The notes under the pieces are model-generated. The model had not been told where the DNA came from and did no database searches. It worked only from the letters and a program-made list of their open reading frames with translations. Positions 8,525 to 17,204 of a stretch of 64,000 bases of DNA are shown in pieces. This stretch comes from JBOGNO01 sp050747245 (lineage in GTDB: Bacteria; Acidobacteriota; Terriglobia; Acidiferrales; UBA7541). The stretch covers positions 277,738-341,737 of the forward strand of contig JBOGNO010000003.1 in assembly GCA_050747245.1 (NCBI GenBank). Reading direction: 5' to 3'. How positions within the stretch are numbered: the first letter of the stretch is position 1; each line of letters begins with the position of its first letter. The position numbers and the translations under genes are program-made.

Positions 8525-9109
8525 ATGTCTGAGTGGACGCTCTGGAGCCGGGCAATTTGTCACCACACAAAGCTATTTATGAGCGGCGTAGCGTCAATCA
8601 TCCTTAACGCTGCGCAATTTATTTTGATGCCTTTGATAACGAGTGGCTCCGTCCTCAAGTGGGTGTTGTTCTTCGTCTTCGGGGCTGTGACCCTTGGGTG
8701 CCTCTACTTCGCATCTTTTTTCACTTGGCGTGACGAGCACAGAAAAGGGCAACCTCGAGAAAAGCTAGCTGCGGCGTTTCTGGAAAGCCTCGAACGCAGG
8801 TGCGATGACTTGATCAGTGGATGGGATGATTTAGACAGGAGATATCTGGAAGCAGATGAAGGTATGAAGGGCTCGAAAACCCTCCAGAGCCCCCTAGACC
8901 CAGGCTGGTGCAGCTCTCAGCTTCACTACTGGCCGACGCAGATCTGCTCCTATCAACACCTGTACGGGAGTCTAAGGAAAGACCTTTCCGCCCTCAAAAT
9001 TCCGCTCGCTAGCCATGATCGCTTGACGACCATGACGCAATTACGCGCTATGTTGAGCGACCACAAGGAGCAGATTGCTCGGCTGTCTTTTTCCGAGCGA
9101 CCGTCTTGA
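8525..9109 (+). CDS. hypothetical two-helix membrane protein
   Basis: 194 residues from ATG 8525, preferred over ATG 8474 because GAGG lies five bases before it. Two hydrophobic helices at about residues 20-40 and 44-64 are followed by a charged soluble region of ~125 residues with a likely helical end (LRAMLSDHKEQIARLS). There is no catalytic motif I recognise. Its start region is shared with the divergent M48 gene (~150 bp between starts). It is the last gene before the right-hand repeat of the cassette. Confidence 0.62.
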   Translation: MSEWTLWSRAICHHTKLFMSGVASIILNAAQFILMPLITSGSVLKWVLFFVFGAVTLGCLYFASFFTWRDEHRKGQPREKLAAAFLESLERRCDDLISGWDDLDRRYLEADEGMKGSKTLQSPLDPGWCSSQLHYWPTQICSYQHLYGSLRKDLSALKIPLASHDRLTTMTQLRAMLSDHKEQIARLSFSERPS

Positions 9110-9196
9110 GGACGGGTTGCGATAGCTGAATAACCGAATATCTCTTTTAGACTCACAGATCCGTCTGGCCCACCGATTTTTTCCTAGTTCTGGTAC

Positions 9197-9225
9197 TTGA
9201 CTTCCTGACTAATATGTGCTAAACT
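9197..9225 (+). promoter_or_regulatory. sigma70-type promoter facing out of the cassette (rightward)
   Basis: TTGACT (9197-9202), 17-base spacer, TAAACT (9220-9225). It shares GGTACTTGACTT and GTGCTA.ACTTA with the leftward promoter at 6015-5987, so the two are inverted relatives. Transcription would start near 9232 and run at once into the hairpin at 9253 and then repeat copy 3. The next plus-strand gene is tens of kb away in function, so this too seems to make a short RNA. Confidence 0.55.
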
Positions 9226-9252
9226 TATGGAGAAATTAAGAGCAACTTGTAG

Positions 9253-9290
9253 AGGCGGGGACATCTCCCCGCCTTTCGCTCTTTTGCCCG
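9253..9290 (+). terminator. hairpin with U-run, terminator or attenuator
   Basis: Stem AGGCGGGGA / TCCCCGCCT (9 bp, 4-base loop) followed by TTCGCTCTTTT. It lies about 25 bases after the expected start of the outward promoter at 9197, so it would give an RNA of about 50 nt unless read through. Confidence 0.6.
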
Positions 9291-9299
9291 GGAGGCGAT

Positions 9300-9380
9300 T
9301 TCTAATCGAGACACACCCAGAAACAAGATTGGAGCTAAATCATTGAAAACAAAGGGAAATCGCAAATTCTAATCGAGACA
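9300..9380 (-). repeat. 81-bp paired-14-mer element, copy 3 (inverted)
   Basis: TTCTAATCGAGACA at 9300-9313 and 9367-9380, the reverse complement of the copy 2 and 4 14-mers and again 67 bases apart. The inside keeps CACCCAGAAACAAGAT and CATTGAAAACAAA. It is the only copy in minus orientation and mirrors copy 2 across the vapBC-M48 segment. The 9110-9440 gap otherwise holds only the promoter and hairpin listed separately. Confidence 0.9.
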
Positions 9381-9440
9381 CAAACACGGTTTAGGAAAGT
9401 CCGATCGACCGCCAACCCCGGTCACGGAACTGCCAGCCAG

Positions 9441-10454
9441 TCAGGGCTTGGCGGTAGGGGCGAAGAAGGACATAGGCAAGTCGCGGGAGGTGCGCAGGCC
9501 TGCAGGAGCGGCGACAATTACGGGAATCATATTGACGACGACGGCGGCGGTGGCGATATCGCCGTGCGTGCCTCCCGGAATGGTGAGGCGGATATTGGGC
9601 TCGCCCGCAAGCTCGAGGGTATCGGAAGATTCCTTCGCGCCGACGTACATTTTGAGTTCCATGAAGACTTTTTCTTCGCCGCCCGCGGTTCCGCGGGCAA
9701 TCTGGTGGACTCCGGCGACCTGCCCTGCGGCGACTTCCAAAAATTCAGTTTTGACGCGCTCGGCGGCGATGACCGGTTCAATTGCCTCGGAAATATCGTC
9801 TATCGCGAAGCCCAGGCCGTCGGCGACCATGGCGACGGATTCCGGCAAGCCGTGATGCTTGATGATTCCGGCGGCAACTTTTTCGCGAAATTCTTCTGGC
9901 GTCATTCCTGCGCCGATTTTTTTCTGGAGCGGGAGGCGGCGCTTGGAGGCATCGACGACGCGCACGGCGCGCGCGGAATCGACGCGTTGTGAAACTGTGG
10001 CGAGCGTCAGCAGCAGCTTATCCATCACGAATCCCGGGTTCACGCCCGTGCCGACGAGCGCTACGCCTTCTTCTTTGGCGGCGGTATCGAGCTGCGCCGA
10101 AAGATCGGGATGCTTGCGGAAGGGATAGGCGAGCTCTTCGCAGGTGGAGACAATGCAGCAGCCGGCATCGAGGCACGAGAGAAGCTGCGCGGCGACGTCG
10201 CGGAGATAGGAAGAGGTGCAATGCGTGACGACGTCCACCTGGCGCTCGAGGAGTTCGTGGGCATCGGTGACGACGGGAACGCCCCAGGGGGCGTCGGGTG
10301 CGCCTACGACTTCGCCGAGATCGCGGCCCGCTTTGGCGGGGTCGGTATCCACGGCGCCGGCGATTTCGAGCGCGTGTTTTTCGCGCATCAGACGGACGAT
10401 GGAGGCGCCGATAGGGCCCACTCCGAATTGCACGACGCGAATTTTCTTTTTCAA
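9441..10454 (-). CDS. DapB-like NAD(P)-dependent dehydrogenase (diaminopentanoate-dehydrogenase type)
   Basis: 337 residues. The N-terminal Rossmann motif is VVQFGVGPIGASIVRLM (residues 7-23), followed by CEELAYPF and GTGVNPGFVMD, which match the dihydrodipicolinate-reductase-like family that includes 2,4-diaminopentanoate dehydrogenase. Chain length is larger than true DapB (~270) and fits the latter group. Such cytoplasmic enzymes oxidise or reduce an amino or imino acid with NAD(P). The lysine-pathway DapB motifs are not clear, so a role in lysine synthesis is unlikely. No operon partner is adjacent. Confidence 0.75.
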   Translation of the reverse strand: MKKKIRVVQFGVGPIGASIVRLMREKHALEIAGAVDTDPAKAGRDLGEVVGAPDAPWGVPVVTDAHELLERQVDVVTHCTSSYLRDVAAQLLSCLDAGCCIVSTCEELAYPFRKHPDLSAQLDTAAKEEGVALVGTGVNPGFVMDKLLLTLATVSQRVDSARAVRVVDASKRRLPLQKKIGAGMTPEEFREKVAAGIIKHHGLPESVAMVADGLGFAIDDISEAIEPVIAAERVKTEFLEVAAGQVAGVHQIARGTAGGEEKVFMELKMYVGAKESSDTLELAGEPNIRLTIPGGTHGDIATAAVVVNMIPVIVAAPAGLRTSRDLPMSFFAPTAKP

Positions 10455-10478
10455 GTGAGGACAAGCTCCTTGATTGAG

Positions 10479-10753
10479 CGGGCGCAGCGAGCAGCGCCCC
10501 TACGACACCACCCGCACAGCCGGGCGCAGCGAGCAGCGCCCCTACGACCAAACTGCGCGAGCGGGCGCAGCCCCGATTGCCGTCCCGATAAAAACCATCG
10601 AGATGCGAGAAGCGCACATCGGGGCGGGCAGGCATGCAGTGCCCCTACGACCAATCCGTACAAGCGGGCGCAGCCCCGATTGCCGTCCCGATAGAAACCA
10701 TCGGGACGCGAGAAGCGCACATCGGGGCGGGCAATCGGCGCCCCTACGACCAA
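10479..10753. repeat. GC-rich intergenic tandem repeats
   Basis: The 471-bp gap 10455-10925 has no convincing gene. It holds two ~25-bp units GGGCGCAGCGAGCAGCGCC + CCTACGAC (near 10482 and 10524) followed by two longer units of about 94 bp at 10561-10654 and 10664-10753, period 103. The long units share GCGGGCGCAGCCCCGATTGC, CGTCCCGATA, AAACCATCG and AGAAGCGCACATCGGGGCGG. Each unit is internally GC-palindromic (CCCGATG/CATCGGG), so folded RNA or a REP-like element is likely. Confidence 0.75.
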
Positions 10754-10925
10754 CTCGCGCGGGCTGGCGCAGCGAATATATCAGAGCCGGGGCGCGATTC
10801 AACCGGATTGGCGGCGAGACGTGCGCGGGAAGCCCGGCGAGATGCCTGCCACACTCCTGGCGGGAAGGCGCCGGGGCAGACTTCGGGCGACGGGGTGAAA
10901 TTCAACGCAGCGCCAGAGTCCCGGG

Positions 10926-13900
10926 CTATTTTGAATAGTTCGGAAAGGGAGGATGCGGCGGCGTCAGATTCGGCGCGGGATGTTTTTTCAGTTCGTCGAG
11001 GACCACTTGGACGGCTTTTTCAAGCTGAGCGTCGTGGCCCTTGCGCCAGGCGACGGGATCGAGTTCGACATCGAAGTCGGGATCCACGCCGTGGTTTTCG
11101 ACTTCCCATTCGCCATCGGGATTGAAGAAGGCGACGCGCGGCGCGGTGACAAAGCCGCCGTCGATGAGTTCGGGATAGTCGTAAATGCCGACAAGGCCGC
11201 CCCAAGAGCGCTTGCCGACGAGCGGGCCGAGCGCGACATGCTTGAACATCCAGGGCATGGCGTCTCCACCGGAGCCGGCCATTTGATTGATGATCATCGC
11301 TTTGGGGCCGTAAATGGCGTCGAGAGGTGAAGTGAAAACCTGGCCCTCGCGAGTGAGCCAGTAGCTCCAGAGCTTGCGCTGCATGTATTCGATGATGTAA
11401 TCGGCGATGGAACCGCCGCCATTGAAGCGTTCGTCGATGACCGCGCCCTCTTTACCAACCTGCGCGAAATAGTAGCGATTGAAATTGGTGAAGCCGGCGC
11501 CCGCAGTGTTGGGCAGATAGACGTAGGCGAGACGGCCGCCGGAGAGCTCGTCCACTTTGCGGCGGTTGCTCTCGATCCAATCACGATTGCGGAGATTGGT
11601 TTCCTCTTCGAGGGGAATGACGGTGACATCGCGCGAGGCGGAGCCATCGGTGTTGGGGCCGACTTTTAAGACGACCTGCTTGCCGGCGGTCTCCTGGAAA
11701 AAGCTATAGATTTCGTCGGAGGCGTGAAGCTCGCGGCCGTTCACGGCGAGAAGATATTCGCCGGCAACAACGTTGACGCCCGGCTGCGTGAGCGGAGCGC
11801 GAAGCTGGGGATTCCAGTTTTCGCCATTAAAAATTTTTGCGAAGCGGTAGCGGCCGTTTTCGAGCGTGTAGTCCGCGCCGAGCAGGCCGACTTTGACGCG
11901 CTTGATTTCCGGAAAATCGCCGCCGGCGACGAACATGTGGCCGATGTTGATCTGGCCGAGCATCTCCGCGAAGAGATAGTTGAGGTCGCCGCGACTGGCG
12001 ATGCCGGGAAGAAACGCGGCAAATTTCTTTTCCGTTGCGGCGAGATCGAGGCCGTGGAGATGCGGGTCGTAGAGGAAATCGCGCTGGATGCGCCAGACTT
12101 CGCGATACATCTGCTCCCATTCGGCGCGCGGATCCACCCAAACTTCCATGGTGTCGAGCTTCAGCGCGCCGTCGCCGGGCTTGGGAGGCGCGGCCGTGGG
12201 CGCGATGGAATATTTATCGCCCTGGCGGACAAGAATTTTTTCGCCGTTAAATGAAACGTCGAACTCGGTGACGCCGGGAAGAAAGACGTCCACCTTGCGC
12301 TTGTCGAGAGTGAACTTGGAAAGCGTGCCGCCGGGCTCCTGTGCGCCGCGAGGCACGTCGAGAAGAAAAAGCTCACCGGATTTTCCAGATTCGAGAGCGA
12401 CGAAATCCTTGGCCGGAATGGGAAGAGCGAGAATGCGCTGGCTGATGTTGTCGAAATCGATGGAGACGGGAGAAGGCTCCTTCTTTTCGTCTTTTCCTTT
12501 TTCCGCGGGCTTTTCCGCGCCGGTGGCCTGATCTTTCTGGTCCTTTTGATCTTTCCCGGCGGAATCGGATTTTTCGGCGGCGGCTTTTTCCTCATCACTT
12601 TCTGGAGCGAGGGGCGAGGGCAAGTCCTTCCGCAGAACGACGGCGTAAATGCTGCGAGTCACCGAATGATCGTAGCTGGACATGTCGAGCCAGCCGGTCG
12701 AGGGGCCGACGTTGGTGCTGGCGGCGAAGTAAAGATATTTTCCGTTCTTGTCGAAGGCGGCGAATTCCGCGTCGCTCAGGCCGTCGGTGACCTGCGTGGA
12801 TTTGCCAGTCTCGAGGGAATAAACGAAAACGGAGCGCATGTGATTGGTGAGAGTTTTCGTGTAGGCGATCCAGCGGCTGTCGGGCGACCAGACAGGATTC
12901 AGGCCGCGCTCGGGGGATTCGAAAGTGTCGGAATCAATCTTTACGGGCGCTTGTTTTTCGAGATCCACGTACCACACGCTGAGGCGCTTGTCGGTGTAGG
13001 CAATCTTCTTGTTGTCGGGTGACCAGTGAGGCTCATAGAAATACGAGGGAGGCTGGCCGAGAGAAATCTTTTTCACTTCACCGAGGCCGCTTTGATCGCG
13101 AATGTGCAGGGTGTATTCGCCGGACTCATCGGAAAAATAGGCGATAGATTTTCCATCGGGAGACCATGAGGGATCGCGATCGGCGACAGAGGGAGAATTC
13201 GTCAGATTGCGGATGTCGCCCTTCTCGGCGGGGACGGTAAGGATTTCGCCGTGGGATTCAAAAACAGCGCGCGCGCCGGTGGGAGAAATGCCGGCGGCAA
13301 GAATGTGCTTCTCGACGGTTTCGAAATGCGGGCGGACTCCCGGGAAATCGCCGCTCACATGAATTTTAACGGGGTGTTCACGGCCGGAAGCGAGGTCGAG
13401 GAGATGGATCGAGCCGAACTGCTCGTACACGACCGCACCCGGGCCTGCAGAAGCGGACTTGATTTCGAGGCCACGATTGGGAACGGCTTCGGCGACGTTT
13501 TTCGTTTTGGTGTCGTAGACAAAAAGGGTTTCGGGGCCGCTGCGGTCGGAGAGGAAATAAATTTTGTCTCCGGCCCAGACGGGATTGAAATCGTTGGAAT
13601 CCGTGCGCGGAACGGCCTCAATCGTGGAGTCGGCGAGATTGGCAATCCAGACAGCGTCCGCGGTGCCGCCGCGATAATGTTTCCAGTTGCCGAAGGGATG
13701 GGGAAGATGGCGGTAGGCAATGTGCGTGCCATCGGGCGAATAGGAACCTTCATAGGCCATGGGCAGGGGAAGTTGAACGGGGAAGCCGCCGCCGACTGGA
13801 ACGGTGTAAAGCTGTTGGAGACCACCCGTGTAAGCATTGCGGGCGGAGGCGAAGAGGATGTTCTTGCCGTCGGGCGTCCAGCCGGCGACGAAATCTGCCG

Positions 13901-14231
13901 CGGGATGAAACGTGAGGCGGCGAGGGGCGCCACCGGCGGCGGAAATGACGTACACAGAGGCGTTGCCGTCATACCCGCCGGTGTAGGCGATGAGCGAACC
14001 ATCGGGGGAGAAATGCGGATTGAATTTGTTGCCCGGGCCATCGGTGAGACGCAAGGCTTCGCCGCCGTCGCGCGAGACTACCCAGATGTCTCCAGCAAAA
14101 GCGAAAGCGATTTGCGTAGCGCTGAGGGTGGGGCTTTGCAAAAGCTGCGGAGCTTCCGCCTGGGCGCGGGCAAAGAGCGGCGCGAGAAAAAGCGACAGCA
14201 GGAGAGCGGCCAAAGATAGTTGCTTTTTCAT
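10926..14231 (-). CDS. tricorn-like S41 serine protease with PD40 propeller, exported
   Basis: 1101 residues from ATG 14231, picked because GAGGGAG sits six bases upstream and the signal peptide MKKQLSLAALLLSLFLAPLF begins there. Domains in order: PD40/WD40-like propeller repeats (about 35-540, motifs FSPDGSLIAYTG, WSPDGKSIAYFS), a Lys/Glu/Asp-rich linker (about 555-595), a tricorn C1-like helical region, a PDZ-like part, and the S41 core. H765 (NIGHMFVAGG) and S987 (QMAGSGGDA) correspond to the tricorn catalytic His and Ser. Archaeal tricorn is cytosolic, but this one has a signal peptide and should act in the periplasm on peptides. Monocistronic. Confidence 0.9.
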   Translation of the reverse strand: MKKQLSLAALLLSLFLAPLFARAQAEAPQLLQSPTLSATQIAFAFAGDIWVVSRDGGEALRLTDGPGNKFNPHFSPDGSLIAYTGGYDGNASVYVISAAGGAPRRLTFHPAADFVAGWTPDGKNILFASARNAYTGGLQQLYTVPVGGGFPVQLPLPMAYEGSYSPDGTHIAYRHLPHPFGNWKHYRGGTADAVWIANLADSTIEAVPRTDSNDFNPVWAGDKIYFLSDRSGPETLFVYDTKTKNVAEAVPNRGLEIKSASAGPGAVVYEQFGSIHLLDLASGREHPVKIHVSGDFPGVRPHFETVEKHILAAGISPTGARAVFESHGEILTVPAEKGDIRNLTNSPSVADRDPSWSPDGKSIAYFSDESGEYTLHIRDQSGLGEVKKISLGQPPSYFYEPHWSPDNKKIAYTDKRLSVWYVDLEKQAPVKIDSDTFESPERGLNPVWSPDSRWIAYTKTLTNHMRSVFVYSLETGKSTQVTDGLSDAEFAAFDKNGKYLYFAASTNVGPSTGWLDMSSYDHSVTRSIYAVVLRKDLPSPLAPESDEEKAAAEKSDSAGKDQKDQKDQATGAEKPAEKGKDEKKEPSPVSIDFDNISQRILALPIPAKDFVALESGKSGELFLLDVPRGAQEPGGTLSKFTLDKRKVDVFLPGVTEFDVSFNGEKILVRQGDKYSIAPTAAPPKPGDGALKLDTMEVWVDPRAEWEQMYREVWRIQRDFLYDPHLHGLDLAATEKKFAAFLPGIASRGDLNYLFAEMLGQINIGHMFVAGGDFPEIKRVKVGLLGADYTLENGRYRFAKIFNGENWNPQLRAPLTQPGVNVVAGEYLLAVNGRELHASDEIYSFFQETAGKQVVLKVGPNTDGSASRDVTVIPLEEETNLRNRDWIESNRRKVDELSGGRLAYVYLPNTAGAGFTNFNRYYFAQVGKEGAVIDERFNGGGSIADYIIEYMQRKLWSYWLTREGQVFTSPLDAIYGPKAMIINQMAGSGGDAMPWMFKHVALGPLVGKRSWGGLVGIYDYPELIDGGFVTAPRVAFFNPDGEWEVENHGVDPDFDVELDPVAWRKGHDAQLEKAVQVVLDELKKHPAPNLTPPHPPFPNYSK

Positions 14232-14389
14232 TTTCATCTCCCTCGAGAGATTAATGGGTACGCACGCCACCCCGGCATGGTTCCCTGCGGAGAAATGAAG
14301 CAAGAAAATCCCGCATAAGATCCAAGCAAACTGCGAATTGTACTCTCAGCGGAGCGCAGCGCCCAAGCGAATCTTCACTCGAAAAGAGA

Positions 14390-14414
14390 CGGGCCCCGGA
14401 TTTTCCGGGGCCCG
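14390..14414 (-). terminator. terminator after osmC-like gene
   Basis: Perfect 11-bp stem CGGGCCCCGGA / TCCGGGGCCCG with a 3-base loop. On the minus strand it is followed by TCTCTTTTCG, and it lies 26 bp beyond the OsmC stop. Confidence 0.75.
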
Positions 14415-14439
14415 CGAGCCGCCTGGGGCGGGGGAGATA

Positions 14440-14985
14440 TCAGACGGCTTCAAATTCGGTGAGGACAGGTGTGCCACGAACGACGGATTGCGTGACGGGA
14501 GAGCCTTCGTAAGCAAGTTGCCACAGCTCGCGGAGAGTTTTCTCGTCGGCATCGGCGCGGACGAAGAGCTTGGCCTTAATGCCGCGGTAACCGGGGTTGC
14601 CGGTATCGCTCGCCCCCGCCCATTTCAAGATGTTGTCGAAATGGCCTTCCAGGACAATTTCGAGATCGTGGACGCGGATGTTGCGGCGCGTGGCGTTCAA
14701 GACGAAACCGACGGCGAGACACCCGCCGATTGCGGATAGGAGTTGTTCGTGGGCGCTGGCGGCCTGATCGGTGGCGTCGAGATCGCCGGGCTCATCCATT
14801 TCCTGAGCGTGGGTGCGCATGTAGGATTTCGCGCGGAATCCGTTTTGCCAGACGACGCGGGCCTTCCAAGGCCCGGTCACCGCCTTCAAGACATCGGGCT
14901 GGGTCATGGAATCTAGAATCGCGCAGAGTTTTACGGGATGGAGACCGTTCAAGGTTTCTTCAGCACGCTTGGCTTCTTCGCTCAT
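14440..14985 (-). CDS. OsmC/Ohr-family protein
   Basis: 181 residues; AGGAG lies six to seven bases before the ATG. The family active-site segment is HEQLLSAIGGCLAVGF with C89. The partner cysteine that OsmC and Ohr peroxidases normally have before the PV turn is absent: the sequence there is GSPVTQSV with Ser162. The fold is therefore OsmC-like (soluble, dimeric), but thiol peroxidase chemistry with two cysteines is doubtful; single-Cys OsmC relatives exist. The gene sits beside the methionine-synthase-like/rhodanese pair on the same strand, which hints at sulfur handling. Confidence 0.85.
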   Translation of the reverse strand: MSEEAKRAEETLNGLHPVKLCAILDSMTQPDVLKAVTGPWKARVVWQNGFRAKSYMRTHAQEMDEPGDLDATDQAASAHEQLLSAIGGCLAVGFVLNATRRNIRVHDLEIVLEGHFDNILKWAGASDTGNPGYRGIKAKLFVRADADEKTLRELWQLAYEGSPVTQSVVRGTPVLTEFEAV

Positions 14986-15006
14986 AGTTTTCTCCTTTGA
15001 GTGAGA

Positions 15007-16203
15007 TCAAGAAATTGCAGCGGCGCTGCGGCCGGCGCTTCCCTGGTATTCGGCGCGAAGAATCTGTGCCGCACGCGAAATGGTTTCCATTTTTTTCTTG
15101 GCGACCTCCGGGGAGTTGACGTTGCGCTCCGCGAAAGTGCCAAAACCACAATCGGGATTGAGGAATATTTTTTCGGGATCGAAGTACTTCAGGATCTCCC
15201 GGACACGGGCGACGATTTGTTCGGGCGGCTCGATTTCATCGGTGCGGGGATTGACGACGCCGAGACCGATTTCTTTTTCGTTGCGATACTCCTTGAAAAC
15301 TTCGAGTTCGCCGGCGCGGGGCGTGGCGAATTCGAGGACGAGCTGATGAATATTCATGCGCATGAGATAGGGGAGCATGGGGCCGTAATTGCCTTTGAGG
15401 AGGACGTCCTCGCGGCGGCTCCAATTGCCGCGGCAGACGTGGACGCCGAAGCGTACGCCCGCGATGCCTTCGACGGTTTCGTTCATGAGGCGGACGGCGA
15501 ATTCGAGCTCCTCGACGGGATCGCGGCGGTTGGGCAGAGCGGCGCACATAAAAGTTTCCGTGCTCTCCGCGCCGTAGACTATCTGGCTGAGAATGGGCTC
15601 GTCGAACTGGATGAAATCCACGCCGCGAGATTTGAGGGCGAGGACTTCGCTGCGAAGGATTTTAACCACGCTCGCGGCGAGATCTTCGGGACGCGGATAA
15701 ATCTTATCGGAGAGTCCTTCGAACCAGCTCGAGCGGGTGAGCATGTACGGGCCGGGGAGGGGAATTTTAATCTGATGGTTCGTGTGCTTTTTCAGAAAGT
15801 CGAATTCATCGAGAGAGAGGCCGTCCTTTTCGCGCAACGTTTCCACGACGATGGGGCTCTTGATGGCGAAAGCCGGAACGTCGAGGGCGCGGAGAACTTC
15901 CTCGTAGCGAGCGCGGTCCTTCATGAAATCCATCAGCTCGGAAACTTTCATGAGGCGCATGCCGCCGAGTTTTTCGACGACGAAGGAATAAAAATTGTCG
16001 CGGCGCTGCTCGCCGTCGGTGACGATGTCCACGCCCGCCTGTTCCTGGGCGCGGAGACATTCCAGGACAGCACGGTCAGCGACTTCGGCAAATTCCGCGG
16101 CAGAAATTTCTCCGGCCTGGCGCCGACGCAGCGCCTGGATGAGCCAGGGCGGACGGCTCCAACTGCCGACTCCGGTAACGGGAAACAATTTTGATTCAGG
16201 CAT
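15007..16203 (-). CDS. cobalamin-independent methionine synthase-like methyltransferase (MetE C-terminal domain only)
   Basis: 398 residues from ATG 16203 (GGAGAGGAAGG just upstream), overlapping the previous gene by eight bases. It opens FPVTGVGSWSRPPW, the usual start of single-domain MetE relatives. The zinc ligands are in place: H255 and C257 in GVHVCRGNW, C352 in NPDCGFGTF, with an acidic residue in LEFATPRAGELE. Full MetE (~750 aa) has an extra N-terminal domain, missing here as in archaeal MetE and core-MetE enzymes. It likely moves a methyl group to homocysteine or a similar thiol; the methyl donor is not certain. Confidence 0.82.
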   Translation of the reverse strand: MPESKLFPVTGVGSWSRPPWLIQALRRRQAGEISAAEFAEVADRAVLECLRAQEQAGVDIVTDGEQRRDNFYSFVVEKLGGMRLMKVSELMDFMKDRARYEEVLRALDVPAFAIKSPIVVETLREKDGLSLDEFDFLKKHTNHQIKIPLPGPYMLTRSSWFEGLSDKIYPRPEDLAASVVKILRSEVLALKSRGVDFIQFDEPILSQIVYGAESTETFMCAALPNRRDPVEELEFAVRLMNETVEGIAGVRFGVHVCRGNWSRREDVLLKGNYGPMLPYLMRMNIHQLVLEFATPRAGELEVFKEYRNEKEIGLGVVNPRTDEIEPPEQIVARVREILKYFDPEKIFLNPDCGFGTFAERNVNSPEVAKKKMETISRAAQILRAEYQGSAGRSAAAIS

Positions 16204-17005
16204 TGGCCTTCCTCTCCTCAAATTCCGAAGTCTCCACTGGCAAGCCTCTGTGCGCCCAATCGGCGAACGAGCCGTCATAGAGTGCGACGGGCAGGCCGAT
16301 TTCCGCGAGGGCAAGAAAGCCGAGCGCAGCGCGGACTCCCGTGCGGCAATAGGCAACGGCGGGGCGATCCGGAGCGATTCCGCGGGAAGCAAAAAGCGCT
16401 GCGAGCTTTTCACGCGGAGCAAGGATTTTCTGCTGCGCGCCATTCAATTCATTCCAGGGCAAATTCACGGCCCCGGGGATGTGGCCGGGACGGCCGTCGG
16501 TCGTAAGCTGGCCGGTAAATTCCTCGACGGAGCGAAAATCCACGAGGCGGACGCTCGAAGAATCGCGCAGGTCGCCGGCGGTGACGCGCAATTGGGGCTT
16601 AAGGCGCGCGGAGAAATTTCCGGGCGCGGGAACGACAGGACGATAAAAAACTTCGCGTTTTTCGGCGAGCCATTCTTCGAAAAACGTCTCCATGATGTGG
16701 ACGTCGGTGCGGCCTAGATACATGAGAAGCCAGGCGAGCATGGCGGCGTTGCGGCCGTCGGCGCCATCGTAAAGGACAGGCGTGCGATGGTCGTCGAGGC
16801 CGAGTGAGGCGAGCCAGGAGGCGAGTTTTTCCGGGGGCAGCAGTGCGCCATCGGCAGCGCGAGCCTTGGCGATGGGGGCACTGACGGCATTTTTCGGATG
16901 CCCGGCCATGTAGCGCAGGGGGCTACGCGGGTCGAGAAAGAGGAATTCCGGCGAATCGAGACGATTCGCGACCCAATCAGCCGAGACGAAGCTCAGGCTC
17001 GCCAT
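16196..17005 (-). CDS. two-domain rhodanese/3-mercaptopyruvate-type sulfurtransferase
   Basis: 269 residues with two rhodanese domains (about 5-125 and 150-265). The second carries the active cysteine C220 in VAYCRTGVRA; the first is degenerate, as normal for TST/MST enzymes. The loop CRTGVR is closer to bacterial SseA/thiosulfate types than to the CGSGVTA of classical MST, so the donor (thiosulfate or mercaptopyruvate) is open. It starts just after GAGAGG at 17005 and its TGA overlaps the methyltransferase start by eight bases, implying coupled translation and shared sulfur metabolism. Confidence 0.88.
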   Translation of the reverse strand: MASLSFVSADWVANRLDSPEFLFLDPRSPLRYMAGHPKNAVSAPIAKARAADGALLPPEKLASWLASLGLDDHRTPVLYDGADGRNAAMLAWLLMYLGRTDVHIMETFFEEWLAEKREVFYRPVVPAPGNFSARLKPQLRVTAGDLRDSSSVRLVDFRSVEEFTGQLTTDGRPGHIPGAVNLPWNELNGAQQKILAPREKLAALFASRGIAPDRPAVAYCRTGVRAALGFLALAEIGLPVALYDGSFADWAHRGLPVETSEFEERKANA

Positions 17006-17204
17006 GCCCTCTCAGATGCGCCCGCAACAGAATGGATTCAAATGCCGCGTTTTCATCGAACGGGAACGGTTTTCGGGCAAAAACGCTGAGGGGAGTGTAT
17101 GCAAAAGGGGGGCTATTGTCCATGAGAAGGGGCGCAACTTTTTTGGCGCGGGCGTGTTTAATGAGGAGCAGTAAAAATGAACGGATCTCCTCCCCACTAC
17201 CCTC

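Noticed and set aside
10474..11125. Several overlapping frames in the GC-rich gap
   Set aside because: They are translations of the repeats, with no start signals and different frames repeating the same motif.
13251..14219. Plus-strand frame of 322 codons
   Set aside because: Mirror of the tricorn-like propeller region; Gly/Ala/Val-rich with no domain.
15001..16194. Plus-strand frame of 397 codons
   Set aside because: Antisense to the MetE-like gene, whose zinc ligands and start are clear; composition (Glu/Phe/Ala) is a codon-bias mirror.
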